Origin: CAVPPA01 sp963841325
Lineage (GTDB): Bacteria; Patescibacteriota; Saccharimonadia; Saccharimonadales; UBA4665
Direction: 5' to 3'
DNA: 64,000 nucleotides
Assembly: GCA_963841325.1 (NCBI GenBank)
Contig: CAWJBZ010000002.1
Coordinates: 50,558 to 114,557, forward strand
Shown: positions 42,977 to 52,366 of the stretch, piece after piece
Numbering within the stretch: the first letter of the stretch is position 1
Layout of the letters: each line of letters starts with the position of its first letter
Made by a program: the position numbers and the translations under genes
The notes under the pieces: model-generated
What the model saw: the letters and a program-made list of their open reading frames with translations, nothing else
The model's database searches: none
What the model was told of the DNA's origin: nothing

Positions 42977-43984
42977 TTAAGTTAAACTACTTACAAATCT
43001 TGCTACTGCTCTATTGTCGTGTCGTATAACTGAACGATGTTGAGCTAAAGCATCACTAGTCTGAGGTACAACAATTTGTTTAGCAATAAGCTTTCGGCCA
43101 ATCGCTTTATAATGTGCAGTCTTTAATTCGACGGGGTCATAATTTACAAGATCGGCATGATATTTTTCATAATATTGTAATAGTTCAACTGAAGGTTTAG
43201 CCGTATTGTAAAGGACATAATCTAATATAGGACCACCAGCAAATCGTTCAATTTCAGAAGCATGATCTGATACTGTTAGACCATCGGTTTGTCCAGGTTT
43301 TATTACCAGATTACAGATATAGACTATTTTAGCTTTAGTATATCGTAACGCCTTATCAACACCCTCGACAATTAGCAACGGACCCAATGAAGTATACAAA
43401 TCACCCGGGGCGATAATTACTACGTCGGCATGGGCTATGGCAATTGCAGCTTTTGGATTAATAACGGCTCCGGGATTTAGTGATAGCTTAGGTTTCATGC
43501 CGGTTTCATTAAAATATGCCACATCTATTAGGTGTTCGCCATCAGTATGTGTGCCGTCAAAATTATGAAGCACTAGGCGGACATTATCCAAGGTAATAGG
43601 GATAACTGTTCCTCGAATATTGAGAACTTTACTAGCCGATTCAACAGCACTAGCAAAGCTACCAGTTAACTTTTCCAGGGCAGTCAGAAATAAATTACCA
43701 AAACTATGACCTTCAAAAGTCCCTTCTGCAAAGCGATAATTAAATAGTTCGCGCATTTCTGAAGCACGTGATAGAGCTACTAAACACTGACGAACATCAC
43801 CAGGAGGTAATACCCCTAATTCATCGCGCAAGACGCCTGTTGAACCACCATCGTCTGCCATATTTACCAATGCTGAAATATCTGGTGTCAGTAACTTTAG
43901 GGCACTTAAAATCGTGAAACTTCCAGTACCACCACCTATGACAACAAGGCGGGGCTTTTTTGAGCCTGATCTTTTGGTTGGCAT
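42977..43984 (-). CDS. yvcK: YvcK/CofD-like protein (gluconeogenesis factor family)
   Basis: A 335-residue protein. It has the N-terminal nucleotide-binding loop VVIGGGTGSFTIL, then ALVNMADDGGSTGVLRDELG, PPGDVRQCLVALS, and GHSFGNLFLTALE, as in YvcK. The family binds UDP-sugars and supports cell-wall synthesis and carbon adaptation in Gram-positives. Its place next to the dcw operon fits a cell-wall link. TAATAT lies 8 nt before the ATG. The usual rapZ and whiA neighbours are absent here. Confidence 0.92.
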   Translation of the reverse strand: MPTKRSGSKKPRLVVIGGGTGSFTILSALKLLTPDISALVNMADDGGSTGVLRDELGVLPPGDVRQCLVALSRASEMRELFNYRFAEGTFEGHSFGNLFLTALEKLTGSFASAVESASKVLNIRGTVIPITLDNVRLVLHNFDGTHTDGEHLIDVAYFNETGMKPKLSLNPGAVINPKAAIAIAHADVVIIAPGDLYTSLGPLLIVEGVDKALRYTKAKIVYICNLVIKPGQTDGLTVSDHASEIERFAGGPILDYVLYNTAKPSVELLQYYEKYHADLVNYDPVELKTAHYKAIGRKLIAKQIVVPQTSDALAQHRSVIRHDNRAVARFVSSLT

Positions 43985-44001
43985 TATATTCTATATTACT
44001 A

Positions 44002-44841
44002 CTAATGCATGGATGCCGGGTCCCATGTAACCCGTACGCCATCGCTAATACTATTAAGAATTTGCATGACGTTATCGTCTAGCTCAAAATCAAACACTTC
44101 GAAATTCATTTTTATGTGTTCAGGGTTTTGAGAGCGAGGCAACGGTACTGTACCATGTTGAATACACCAACGCAAGACCACTTGAGATGGTGTTTTGCCA
44201 ATTTCATTTGCAATATTCAAGATCAAAGGATGACTAGTCTGCTTTAAGCGTGATAGCGGGCTATAAGCTTCAATAATAATATTATGACAATTACAAAACT
44301 TTAATATTTCTCTTTGTTGTTTATATATAAAGGGATGAAATTCAACCTGGTTGACTACTGGTGGTATATCACTGCTGTCTAATAACTCCTGTAGATGTCT
44401 TACTGTAAAATTCGATACACCTATATTTTTTACTAAACCTCGCTTTTGAAGCTCTATTAGAGCCTGCCAACTTTCTATTCGTCGACTCGTAATTGGCCAG
44501 TGAATAAGATATAAATCAACGTAATCTAAACCTAGTCGATCCAAAGATGCCTGACAAGCAGTAACGGTAGAATTGTAACCCTGATCGTCATTCCATAACT
44601 TTGTCGTAATAAACAACTCTTGTCGATTAATACCTGATTGTCGAATTATTTCACCTATCTCAACTTCATTTCCATAGATTTTAGCAGTATCTATTAGTCT
44701 ATAGCCTATACCTAATGCTAATTTGACCGTTCTTTTAGCTACATTATTAGGTGTTAGTTCCCATGTACCAAAACCAATTCGTGGTATATAGCTACCGTTA
44801 GAAAGTCGCCTAGTTTTATCTGTTGTAGTAATTTTTGACAT
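44002..44841 (-). CDS. aldo/keto reductase
   Basis: A 279-residue NADPH-dependent reductase of the AKR superfamily. The catalytic residues are in place: Asp in LIDTAKIYGNE (with the Tyr), Lys in ITTKLWND, and His in LYLIHWP. The cofactor-binding end PLPRSQNPEHIKMNFEVFDF is complete. It resembles the 2,5-diketogluconate reductase group. The physiological substrate is unknown. It ends 17 bp upstream of yvcK on the same strand. Confidence 0.93.
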   Translation of the reverse strand: MSKITTTDKTRRLSNGSYIPRIGFGTWELTPNNVAKRTVKLALGIGYRLIDTAKIYGNEVEIGEIIRQSGINRQELFITTKLWNDDQGYNSTVTACQASLDRLGLDYVDLYLIHWPITSRRIESWQALIELQKRGLVKNIGVSNFTVRHLQELLDSSDIPPVVNQVEFHPFIYKQQREILKFCNCHNIIIEAYSPLSRLKQTSHPLILNIANEIGKTPSQVVLRWCIQHGTVPLPRSQNPEHIKMNFEVFDFELDDNVMQILNSISDGVRVTWDPASMH

Positions 44842-45009
44842 AAATGCAAACTAAAAGGTAACAAACTATAATCAGCTTTACTATGAAAATTATTACCAAC
44901 AAAAACAAAGAAGTTATGTTGGTTATACCTACAATTTTTTTGTATTATAAATAGATTTCTTACTAGACATCTAGTCAGTTAAATTATAATTAAGTTGTTT
45001 GTATAAATT

Positions 45010-45579
45010 TTATGACTTAGATCTTTGAACAATTTTTTTATACGTTTTGTTATCCTTATATGCCAAATCGTGTCGATATTGGTCTAATCGAACGATATAT
45101 GATTCATATCTGTTATATAATTGTGAATAGTGACCGCTTGGAGTTAATAAGTGAAGTAAGCGGCCTTTGTTTTCAAGATATTCGACTAAAGAATAAAAAT
45201 CACCATCCCCCGAAACAATAATAGCTTTCTTATAGTTCGGCATTTCTTTCATAGCCCAGAGAACAAGGTCAGCATCGATATTACCTTTGACTGGTTTTTC
45301 ATCTTCCTTATCGTTTTTATCACTTTCTGGCCGGGGTTTTGTTACGTCAAAAGTTGGTTTTAGTACTACTAGGTATCCGGCTTCGTGCATTTTCTCATAC
45401 AAGTCTTCGTTTTCGGGTAAATAACCAATAAACATATAGGCTTTGTCGACTTCATATCTTTCAAAAAGAAATTTTCGAAACTTAACCCAATTCATTTTCC
45501 AACCAAATTTCTGAGTTCCAACATTTAAATTCTGACTATCAATAAAGGCATATGTTTTTCGCTGTTTAGTTAGGCTCAT
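45010..45579 (-). CDS. NYN-domain (LabA/DUF88) putative ribonuclease
   Basis: A 189-residue NYN domain of the PIN-like nuclease fold. It has FIDSQNLNVG with the first Asp, GNIDADLVLWAM with the central Asp pair, and IIVSGDGDFYSLVEYL with the SGDGDF signature. Members process or degrade RNA. A charged insertion (DKNDKEDEKPVK) lies mid-domain. TATGAT lies 6 nt before the ATG, a leaderless arrangement. It is monocistronic. Confidence 0.9.
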   Translation of the reverse strand: MSLTKQRKTYAFIDSQNLNVGTQKFGWKMNWVKFRKFLFERYEVDKAYMFIGYLPENEDLYEKMHEAGYLVVLKPTFDVTKPRPESDKNDKEDEKPVKGNIDADLVLWAMKEMPNYKKAIIVSGDGDFYSLVEYLENKGRLLHLLTPSGHYSQLYNRYESYIVRLDQYRHDLAYKDNKTYKKIVQRSKS

Positions 45580-45757
45580 GATTTAATCATAGCATCTTAC
45601 CTGCTTAGTATGAGTAATTTATCATTTGATATTCAGTATGCATAACTTGACGTGTCTAGAATATTAAGATAAATAATGCTTAAAATAATACATTTTTACG
45701 GTTTATGGAGTATCATAAGCATTAAAGATAAGTATAAGAAGTCAGAAAGGAAATAAA

Positions 45758-46426
45758 GTGGGATTTTTTGATTCATTTAAAGGTTTCATGAGCGGAAAGA
45801 CGAACATGCCTAATAATAACGATAATATCGTTAATGAGGATAGTTCTGTGACTCCACCTCAAACCGATATTCCTCAAGAAAATAAAACTATCAACAATGG
45901 TAAGGATATTAATGGATCAGGTGTTACATCTAATTCTTCAGATTCGACATCACCTACAGCTAGTAGTACTACTCCGGCTACTCCGACTTTTGTTTCTGAT
46001 CAATCTGGTACTGCCGCTGCAGACGCCGACACGCAGAGCGATGATGTTGACAACACAAACGTAGCTTCAAATATTACCGGCACATCACCTGCCCCAACTT
46101 CTAGTTCAAGTGAAGATACTTTATCCGATGATAATCCTAGTAGTAATGAGACTTTGAGTGCTAGTAACTTTCCGGTTACCCCTTCTGTAGCCAATACTAG
46201 CCCAGTTGAAGACGATGAAAATAATATTAGTGGAGAATCAATGGATGCTACCCCAAAAACTGGGATGACTGATGATTCCAAAGAAAACGCATCATCGGAT
46301 ATGGATGATACTGCCGCTAATGATAAACAAGATCACGAAGTTAAACCTTCCGGCAGTCCCAGCACAAACACCTATAGACCAGCTCCAGATGAAAACGACT
46401 CTAATAGTACAAGTCAAACAGATTAA
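45758..46426 (+). CDS. acidic, intrinsically disordered protein
   Basis: A 222-residue protein with a GTG start preceded by AAAGGA. After a short N-terminal amphipathic segment (MGFFDSFKGFMSGKT) the whole chain is Ser, Thr, Asp, Asn and Pro with almost no hydrophobics, so it is predicted disordered and strongly acidic. It has no signal peptide. No function can be assigned. It is one of the few + strand genes in this half of the window and is followed by a convergent glycyl-tRNA synthetase gene. Confidence 0.65.
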   Translation: MGFFDSFKGFMSGKTNMPNNNDNIVNEDSSVTPPQTDIPQENKTINNGKDINGSGVTSNSSDSTSPTASSTTPATPTFVSDQSGTAAADADTQSDDVDNTNVASNITGTSPAPTSSSSEDTLSDDNPSSNETLSASNFPVTPSVANTSPVEDDENNISGESMDATPKTGMTDDSKENASSDMDDTAANDKQDHEVKPSGSPSTNTYRPAPDENDSNSTSQTD

Positions 46427-46433
46427 GTAGGAC

Positions 46434-47741
46434 TTATTGTTTTAATTTATCTACCAATTCAGATGTAGCCACTACACGTTGCTGTTGGGTGGTGTCTCGG
46501 TTTCGAATAGTCACAGTGTTATCATTTAATGTCTGAAAGTCAATCGTCACGCAATAAGGAGTTCCGATTTCATCTTGGCGGCGATAACGTTTACCAATAT
46601 TGCCGTTATCATCCCACATAACATTACCTAATTCTTTTTTAATTAATCCAAAGATGTCACGAGCTTTATGAATCAGTTCTGGCTTATTTTTCAAAAGCGG
46701 AAAAACAGCAACTTTCACGGGCGCCAGATTGCTCGGTAGTTTTAGAAAAATACGTTTTTCGCCACCAACTTCATCTTCGGTGTAAGCTTCAGATATTACT
46801 GCCATAATATTACGATCTATACCGTAAGTTGGTTCTATAACATGCGGTATAAAGGCTGGGGTACCATTTTTAGGGCGATACTCCAAGTTTTTACCAGAAT
46901 GTTTTTGATGATTACTTAAATCAAAGTCGGTTCTATAGGCAAGACCAGCAACTTCATCGAAACCAATTGAAGGAAATTCATAATAAAAATCTGTTGTGCG
47001 TTTACTATAGTGAGCACGATCTTCAATTGGTACTTCAACCTCTTTAATTTTTCCCTCGGGTAAGCCAATAGTTACAAACCATTGATGGGTGCGGTTACGC
47101 CAGTCTTCAAAATATTTTTCCCAGTCCTTTGGTTCTATAAAATATTCTAGTTCCATGATCTCGAATTCTCGATCGCGAAAAATGAAGTCACGAGGACTAA
47201 TTTCATTACGAAAGTTTCGACCCATTTGAGCTATACCAAAAGGTAAATCAGGATAAAAACTATCAAGAATGTTCTTAAAATTTACAAACATACCTTGTGC
47301 GGTTTCTGGACGCAGATAAGCAGTAGATTTTTCGTCATCCAGAGGGCCAACATTAGTCTTAAACATCATATTAAAGGCACGAGCTTTACCAAAAGTATTC
47401 TCTTTCCCACAATTTGGACATTTAATGGCGTTAACTTTATCTTCACGGAAGCGCATATGACAATTACTACACTCAATCAATGGGTCGGTGAAAGTATCCA
47501 AATGACCGCTTGCCTGCCAAACTTTAGGATTCATTAGAATAGTCGTATCTATACCGTACATATCTTCACGGTCTTCAACGAATAGCTTCCACCATAAATT
47601 CGTGATATTTCGTTTGAGTTGAATACCAAGTGGTCCATAATCCCATGTGCCCGCTAAACCGCCATAAATTTCACTCCCTTGGTAGATAAATCCCCGGCGT
47701 TTACATAAGCTTACGATATCTTCTAGGGTAATGTCATTCAT
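46434..47741 (-). CDS. glyQS: glycyl-tRNA synthetase (dimeric, single chain)
   Basis: A 435-residue class II synthetase of the alpha2 type. It has motif 1 region YGPLGIQLKRNI, a Cys4 zinc-binding insertion (CSNCHMRF and CPNCGKE), the motif 2 region MGRNFRNEISPRDFIFRDREF, motif 3 TYGIDRNIMAVI, and a C-terminal anticodon-binding domain (VAVFPLLKNKPELI). It is shorter than many homologues but has all the motifs. Confidence 0.96.
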   Translation of the reverse strand: MNDITLEDIVSLCKRRGFIYQGSEIYGGLAGTWDYGPLGIQLKRNITNLWWKLFVEDREDMYGIDTTILMNPKVWQASGHLDTFTDPLIECSNCHMRFREDKVNAIKCPNCGKENTFGKARAFNMMFKTNVGPLDDEKSTAYLRPETAQGMFVNFKNILDSFYPDLPFGIAQMGRNFRNEISPRDFIFRDREFEIMELEYFIEPKDWEKYFEDWRNRTHQWFVTIGLPEGKIKEVEVPIEDRAHYSKRTTDFYYEFPSIGFDEVAGLAYRTDFDLSNHQKHSGKNLEYRPKNGTPAFIPHVIEPTYGIDRNIMAVISEAYTEDEVGGEKRIFLKLPSNLAPVKVAVFPLLKNKPELIHKARDIFGLIKKELGNVMWDDNGNIGKRYRRQDEIGTPYCVTIDFQTLNDNTVTIRNRDTTQQQRVVATSELVDKLKQ

Positions 47742-47860
47742 TTAAGTCTAATTTGCCTTTCAGATGATACAGCTCATAAAATGCACAATTATGGAAAGAT
47801 ATTAAGTTTTTATTAACTGTTTTGATTATCTACTAACTAATATCTTTTACTATTCCAGCA

Positions 47861-48553
47861 TTATACCCGAACAAAAGTATTCAGCATAGCTTGGACGATT
47901 GGGGTACATTCATTAAGTAATTGCGGTAAATTATTGACTCGCTGCAGTACCCAAGGTTGGTTAATGTAAAATATCAGGCGTAGAAATTTTACGTATTCAG
48001 CTGAAAGTTTACCATTATTTTGAGGTACAAGAGCCGCTTTTTCCAGATTAAAACTAAAAGTTTGGTTGGCATTTAGAATTTGACCGGTTGGATCAGTCAG
48101 CAAATTTGGACTATGACCACCTAACTTTAAAATTTGTGCATAAAACCAAGTACGTATCAGGTTAATGTCAACAGTTAATTTGTCTAATGTTCGAACTGTG
48201 GTTTTCAGTAAATTAAAATATTCTATACCAACATTGTCTTCTATTACTCTATTAAGTAACTTTATAAGCTCATAACCAAGTTGGACGCGCTGAATATCGC
48301 TAACGATATTTCCGTAATGTCGAATTAGTCGAGAAGATATGAGGGTATCTATATTACCTCGACCACGAATAAAGGTTATCTGACTTACACTAAAGAGCTC
48401 AATACCGCCAGCTAATTTGGATCGTTCTCTTCGAACCCCTTTAGCCATTAAGTGTAATTTTCCATAGTCTGGAGTTAGCATAATTAATATACGATCGGCT
48501 TCTCCAAACTCGGTACGCGTTAAAACAATTCCCGTCGTAACTAATTGTTTCAT
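47861..48553 (-). CDS. recO: DNA repair protein RecO
   Basis: A 230-residue protein with the N-terminal OB fold (GIVLTRTEFGEADRILIMLTPDYGKLHLMAKGVRR) and a helical C-domain without the Cys zinc site found in some RecO proteins. It loads RecA on SSB-coated DNA. Its ATG overlaps the stop of the receiver-like gene by 4 nt (ATGA), so it is translated with the degenerate kinase/receiver pair, an unusual partnership. Confidence 0.9.
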   Translation of the reverse strand: MKQLVTTGIVLTRTEFGEADRILIMLTPDYGKLHLMAKGVRRERSKLAGGIELFSVSQITFIRGRGNIDTLISSRLIRHYGNIVSDIQRVQLGYELIKLLNRVIEDNVGIEYFNLLKTTVRTLDKLTVDINLIRTWFYAQILKLGGHSPNLLTDPTGQILNANQTFSFNLEKAALVPQNNGKLSAEYVKFLRLIFYINQPWVLQRVNNLPQLLNECTPIVQAMLNTFVRV

Positions 48554-48942
48554 GTTTCAACTTTTGTAACTGTAAGTTCGTTGATACTTTGCAGAAGCTT
48601 TTGTAGGCTAGTTTGTGGTTTATATAGATATACTAAGACGTTTAGATCATTCATTAATAATTGTCGACAACTTGCAAACTCATTTGCTGGAACATTCGTT
48701 AAAATCACCACAGGAATATTTTGCCAATCTGTATAAGATCGAAATTCATACAAAAATTCTATACCGCTATGACTAACTAATTGTAATTCCATGATAACTA
48801 TACCTGGTTTTATTTTATCGGCACTGCTTATTGCCGATTGAGCTGTATGACTAACATGTACAACATGTCCTGCGGTTTGTAGCGCTTTAAGATATGTTTT
48901 AGCTAATAGTCTATCTGGTTCAAGTAATAAAATTCGAGACAT
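48550..48942 (-). CDS. receiver-like protein lacking the phosphoacceptor Asp
   Basis: A 130-residue receiver fold. The position of the phosphoacceptor is Glu52 (IVIMELQL, normally a D in LDL), and one acidic-pocket residue is Pro (LLLEPDRLL). The switch Thr (VVILTNV) and conserved Lys (YLYKPQT) remain. Asp-to-Glu changes often lock receivers in an active-like state. It is co-translated with recO (4-nt overlap) and 1 bp from the kinase-like gene upstream. It has no output domain. Confidence 0.85.
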   Translation of the reverse strand: MSRILLLEPDRLLAKTYLKALQTAGHVVHVSHTAQSAISSADKIKPGIVIMELQLVSHSGIEFLYEFRSYTDWQNIPVVILTNVPANEFASCRQLLMNDLNVLVYLYKPQTSLQKLLQSINELTVTKVET

Positions 48943-48943
48943 A

Positions 48944-49666
48944 TTATATGAATTGTAATTGAGGATTTAGTGGTAGTACTGCTCCCAGTCCTTGCATTTT
49001 ACGATGGTGCGACACTGTTAATTGGCTTTTCATACCCTGCAGAAGTGCATCAGCCACAAAAATACCAGCACCACTAGTATGCGATATTTCTCCTAGTGGC
49101 TGGCGAGCTCGACCATACAATTGTTTACCAAGACGTAATGCCTGAGTAGTTATTTGCTCTGTTTCACAATACAACCCAGCTACGATCCCATAACGACAAC
49201 GATGGGCTGAAAGTTCAAGTCTTTGTTGAGGTGCTTCCATAGCCGGCAGTGCTTCTACTAATGTGTAGCCTAAACTTACGAGAGCTGCCTGCAGACCGCG
49301 ACGGTGAGCCATTACTGGCCCATATTTGCCATCTATATGTAAATCAAGTTGTACTCCATAGGCTTTTGCGATTGGCTCTAATTGATGACCTGTATCATAT
49401 AACACGGACGATACCGATACTGGCTCAATTTCAAATAATTCTGCTTCTTGACCAGCAAGTTGGATCCCCAAAATATAACTGTCAAGTAACTGTAATGTCG
49501 CATCAGCAGTAATGGAAATGGTATTAAAATCAACCGATCCGGATTGATAATTAGCTAGTTCAGCATATCTAGCAATATTTATTAATGGTAACTTTAGTTG
49601 CTCTACTACAGAGAGCAATAGTTGTTGTTTTAAGACCGGATGTCTATCCGAATTGTTTTGAGCCAC
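48944..49666 (-). CDS. histidine-kinase-like pseudokinase
   Basis: A 240-residue protein that aligns along its length with a kinase core: helix SVVEQLKLPLINIARYAEL in place of the H-box (Glu22 replaces His), an N-box region VSLGYTLVEAL without the Asn, and a G2/end region SGAGIFVADALLQ through GAVLPL. There is no membrane segment or sensor domain. Phosphotransfer is therefore unlikely. GTG start with GAGAGGG upstream. It is the first gene of a three-gene unit with the Glu receiver and recO. Confidence 0.7.
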   Translation of the reverse strand: MAQNNSDRHPVLKQQLLLSVVEQLKLPLINIARYAELANYQSGSVDFNTISITADATLQLLDSYILGIQLAGQEAELFEIEPVSVSSVLYDTGHQLEPIAKAYGVQLDLHIDGKYGPVMAHRRGLQAALVSLGYTLVEALPAMEAPQQRLELSAHRCRYGIVAGLYCETEQITTQALRLGKQLYGRARQPLGEISHTSGAGIFVADALLQGMKSQLTVSHHRKMQGLGAVLPLNPQLQFI

Positions 49667-49799
49667 TTAGAGCTACCCTCTCTTACGCCGTCTATATTTA
49701 GAGTATACACTAAATATCTAACGTAGTTTTGGCTTCCCATGTTAGCTTATTTAACCAAAAATCCAATCGGACTTAATGGTAAGACACAGTAGAACGAAA

Positions 49800-50486
49800 T
49801 TATGGAGAAAATGAAAAGTTTGGTAACACTATATTGTTAAAATCTGCAACATACTGAGGAGCTTCAGTCCATAGTTCTAAAGTCATATTACGTAGTGGTA
49901 ATACCACCATGGTGCCACTCCGGCTAATAGATGGTAATTTACCGGTGACGAGAGATCCAATTACGCTTGGAACGTTTGGGGCTTTATAAGGTGTGACGGT
50001 GGTCTGACCTTGCTGCACATTACTTTGAATATTATTCAAAACATCACTATAACTTTCTTGAACAATCTGAAGTCTTAGTGCAAAAGCAACTGTTGTGCTT
50101 TGGGTATCAGGAACGGTGTTAGGATAAAAATATCCATCGACATATGGAGAGCTATTAGTATCGTCAATTACATAGGCACTCCAGGTGTTAGGAAACTTAA
50201 CTACTACACTGCCATAAATGGTTGGACTGGTATATGTCCTAAACGGATAATTTTCGGTTTGAGCAAATTGAGCATTTTTTAAATCAGCTTCTTGTTGTTT
50301 AGCAACTGTTACTGCAGCATTGACTTTAGTATTAACATTACTTTTTTCACTCTGCTTTTGGCTAAATGCCCATATTCCAAAGATTAGTGCACCAATCATT
50401 AATAGTAATGAAAATGCCAGTGGTATAGCTAATATATTAAAACCGCGTTCGGTAGATGACCTCATACTGCTCATGGTAAACGACAT
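49800..50486 (-). CDS. single-pass membrane protein, unknown function
   Basis: 228 residues from the ATG at 50486. A longer frame overlaps the upstream methyltransferase and is rejected. One N-terminal transmembrane helix (ILAIPLAFSLLLMIGALIFGIWAF) is followed by a short coiled region (VNAAVTVAKQQEADLKNAQF) and an extracytoplasmic beta-rich domain with strands such as SVVVKFPNTWSAYVID. It resembles PsbP/Mog1-like uncharacterised surface proteins of monoderms. The role is unknown. Confidence 0.6.
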   Translation of the reverse strand: MSFTMSSMRSSTERGFNILAIPLAFSLLLMIGALIFGIWAFSQKQSEKSNVNTKVNAAVTVAKQQEADLKNAQFAQTENYPFRTYTSPTIYGSVVVKFPNTWSAYVIDDTNSSPYVDGYFYPNTVPDTQSTTVAFALRLQIVQESYSDVLNNIQSNVQQGQTTVTPYKAPNVPSVIGSLVTGKLPSISRSGTMVVLPLRNMTLELWTEAPQYVADFNNIVLPNFSFSP

Positions 50487-50514
50487 TGGGTTAGTGCGCA
50501 AGTCTCGATGATGA

Positions 50515-51012
50515 TTACAGATTATAAGTATACAAATAAATTCCTTTACTGATCTTAACCGGTTTCTTCTCGGGAATAACGAATGCAAAACTAGCTACTT
50601 TGATAGGTTTAAAAGAATACTGCATAAGTTTTTTGTGCAATTTGCTCATATATCTTGGTAGTATAAATCCAAATACTCCATCGGCTGGTGGCCAAGGTAT
50701 ACGCCAATAATCTCCCCAGATAATTTTAGTATTACGACGATAACGTCTGGTACGTATCCAAGATATTACAACTAGAATCGGATTTAGTTCGTAGCCAATC
50801 ACTATCAACCCTCTTTGAGCAGCAGCTATTAATATCCGTCCGTCACCACTACCAAGATCTAATAATGTCTGGCCTGGCCGTAAACTAAGTAAATCTAGTG
50901 CTTCATTCATTTGTGGTTTCATTGTTGGAAGATATGGAGCACCAAACAATAATACAAATCCAAAGCTAAATAGAATAGCTCCAAAAATTATAACTATTAT
51001 TAACACAAACAT
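50515..51012 (-). CDS. membrane-anchored SAM-dependent methyltransferase
   Basis: A 165-residue protein with an N-terminal transmembrane helix (~2-25) and a class I methyltransferase domain: motif I LLDLGSGDGRILIAAA, the acidic loop VIGYELNP, and a post-motif region IIWGDYWRIPWPPADGVFGFI. Its small size and membrane anchor suggest a lipid or membrane-protein substrate, or a lysine methyltransferase of the FAM173 kind. The substrate is unknown. It lies 5 bp after xseB in a run of - strand genes. Confidence 0.75.
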   Translation of the reverse strand: MFVLIIVIIFGAILFSFGFVLLFGAPYLPTMKPQMNEALDLLSLRPGQTLLDLGSGDGRILIAAAQRGLIVIGYELNPILVVISWIRTRRYRRNTKIIWGDYWRIPWPPADGVFGFILPRYMSKLHKKLMQYSFKPIKVASFAFVIPEKKPVKISKGIYLYTYNL

Positions 51013-51017
51013 CGATA

Positions 51018-51227
51018 TTATTCTGTATCTGAATTTTTAGGTAATTTAGATTGCAAAATTTTATTTTCTGCACTCTCCAGGTATTTTTTAAGCTGAATTA
51101 AAAGCTTTTGTCCTTGTTCAAAATTAGTAATGGCCACATCAATATCAAGTTCTTCTGACTGCATATCGGCAATTAACACCTGTAATTCTTGTAACATTGA
51201 TTTATAATTACTCGCTTGATTAGTCAC
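51018..51227 (-). CDS. xseB: exodeoxyribonuclease VII small subunit
   Basis: A 69-residue helical protein with the XseB pattern: MLQELQVLIADMQSEELDIDVAI, then NFEQGQKLLIQLKKYLESAENKI. It wraps XseA to form ExoVII, which degrades single-stranded DNA. GTG start with GAAAG upstream. It lies directly after xseA. Confidence 0.9.
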   Translation of the reverse strand: MTNQASNYKSMLQELQVLIADMQSEELDIDVAITNFEQGQKLLIQLKKYLESAENKILQSKLPKNSDTE

Positions 51228-51244
51228 TATTTTCTTTCAACTCC

Positions 51245-52366
51245 TCATTGTACTGTTGCATCAATATGACCATCGCTTAATTCTATATCTACTATATCAC
51301 CGCTACTAACCTGTGTTTTGTGATGAACGACTACTCTGTTAGCTTGGCGGACTATAGCATATCCTCTTTTTAAAACTGCTTTTGGATTTAATGACTCTAA
51401 CAGCTGTGTGTATGCCAATAGCTGGTCACGTAAACGCGTTAAGACACTAGTTAGGTAACGTTTAAGATCAGTATCATATTGATTAAGTTTATGAAGTTGG
51501 TTATGAAAATTAATAATCAACGACTTGCGAATTTGTATAGACATTACTTCAAGTTGACTAAGTACTTCTTTTCTATCTGGCACTAGTAATTCTGCTGCAT
51601 TACTGGGTGTACTAGCCCGTCGATCGGCCGCCAATTCTGCCAAACTTATATCTTTTTCATGCCCAATGGCAACAAGAGTCGGTATACGGCTTGCAGCAAC
51701 TGCCCGCGTTACTTGTTCTGTGTTAAATGCATATAAATCTTCCGGGCTTCCACCACCTCGCGTGATTACCACTACGTCTGGCAGTTGTTGCTTCTGATTA
51801 AAGTATTCTATGGCTGACACTATTTGTTTTGGAGCATCTTCACCCTGAACAAGAACATCGATAGATTCTATAATTAATCCTCGCCATCGAGCATTTAAAA
51901 TCTTTATAAAATCCACATAGGCAGCTGACTCAATAGATGTCACAAGACCTAGATATACTGGTGGATAAGTTAGGGTTCGTTTTCGTTCTTCGTTAAATAG
52001 GCCTTCTACTTGAAGTTTCGCGCGTAAAAGATCTGAGGCACGTTTCAATGCCCCCTCACCCTCCGGATGTAAGCTAGTAACTGTTACACTAAAACCATAC
52101 TGCGGATGTAATCTTGGTATTCCATGTACTCGGAGCAATAATCCATCTTCTAGCGGTCCGTTAAGTTGATGGATTGATCCAAAAAAGTGAACCATGGCTG
52201 ATTCATCTATAAGATCAAAATAGATCCATTTATTTCTACTAACCCTAAAGTTTGCCAGTTCACCTCGTATAATTACCTCAGGATAAGCATAATTTAGTGT
52301 CTGATTAATTAAAGCTACAAAATCACTAACTTCAAGAACTAATTCAGGTTGTATGGTATTATCCAT
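51245..52366 (-). CDS. xseA: exodeoxyribonuclease VII large subunit
   Basis: 373 residues from the ATG at 52366, which matches the family start (SDFVALINQTLN). It has an N-terminal OB-fold (VIIRGELANFRVSRNKWIYFDL) and the catalytic core (GLVTSIESAAYVDFIKIL, VVITRGGGSPEDLYAFN, IGHEKDISLAELAADRRASTPSNAAELL). The usual long coiled coil is shortened, so the protein is about 80 residues smaller than E. coli XseA. The start overlaps the upstream gene by 8 bp. Confidence 0.95.
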   Translation of the reverse strand: MDNTIQPELVLEVSDFVALINQTLNYAYPEVIIRGELANFRVSRNKWIYFDLIDESAMVHFFGSIHQLNGPLEDGLLLRVHGIPRLHPQYGFSVTVTSLHPEGEGALKRASDLLRAKLQVEGLFNEERKRTLTYPPVYLGLVTSIESAAYVDFIKILNARWRGLIIESIDVLVQGEDAPKQIVSAIEYFNQKQQLPDVVVITRGGGSPEDLYAFNTEQVTRAVAASRIPTLVAIGHEKDISLAELAADRRASTPSNAAELLVPDRKEVLSQLEVMSIQIRKSLIINFHNQLHKLNQYDTDLKRYLTSVLTRLRDQLLAYTQLLESLNPKAVLKRGYAIVRQANRVVVHHKTQVSSGDIVDIELSDGHIDATVQ

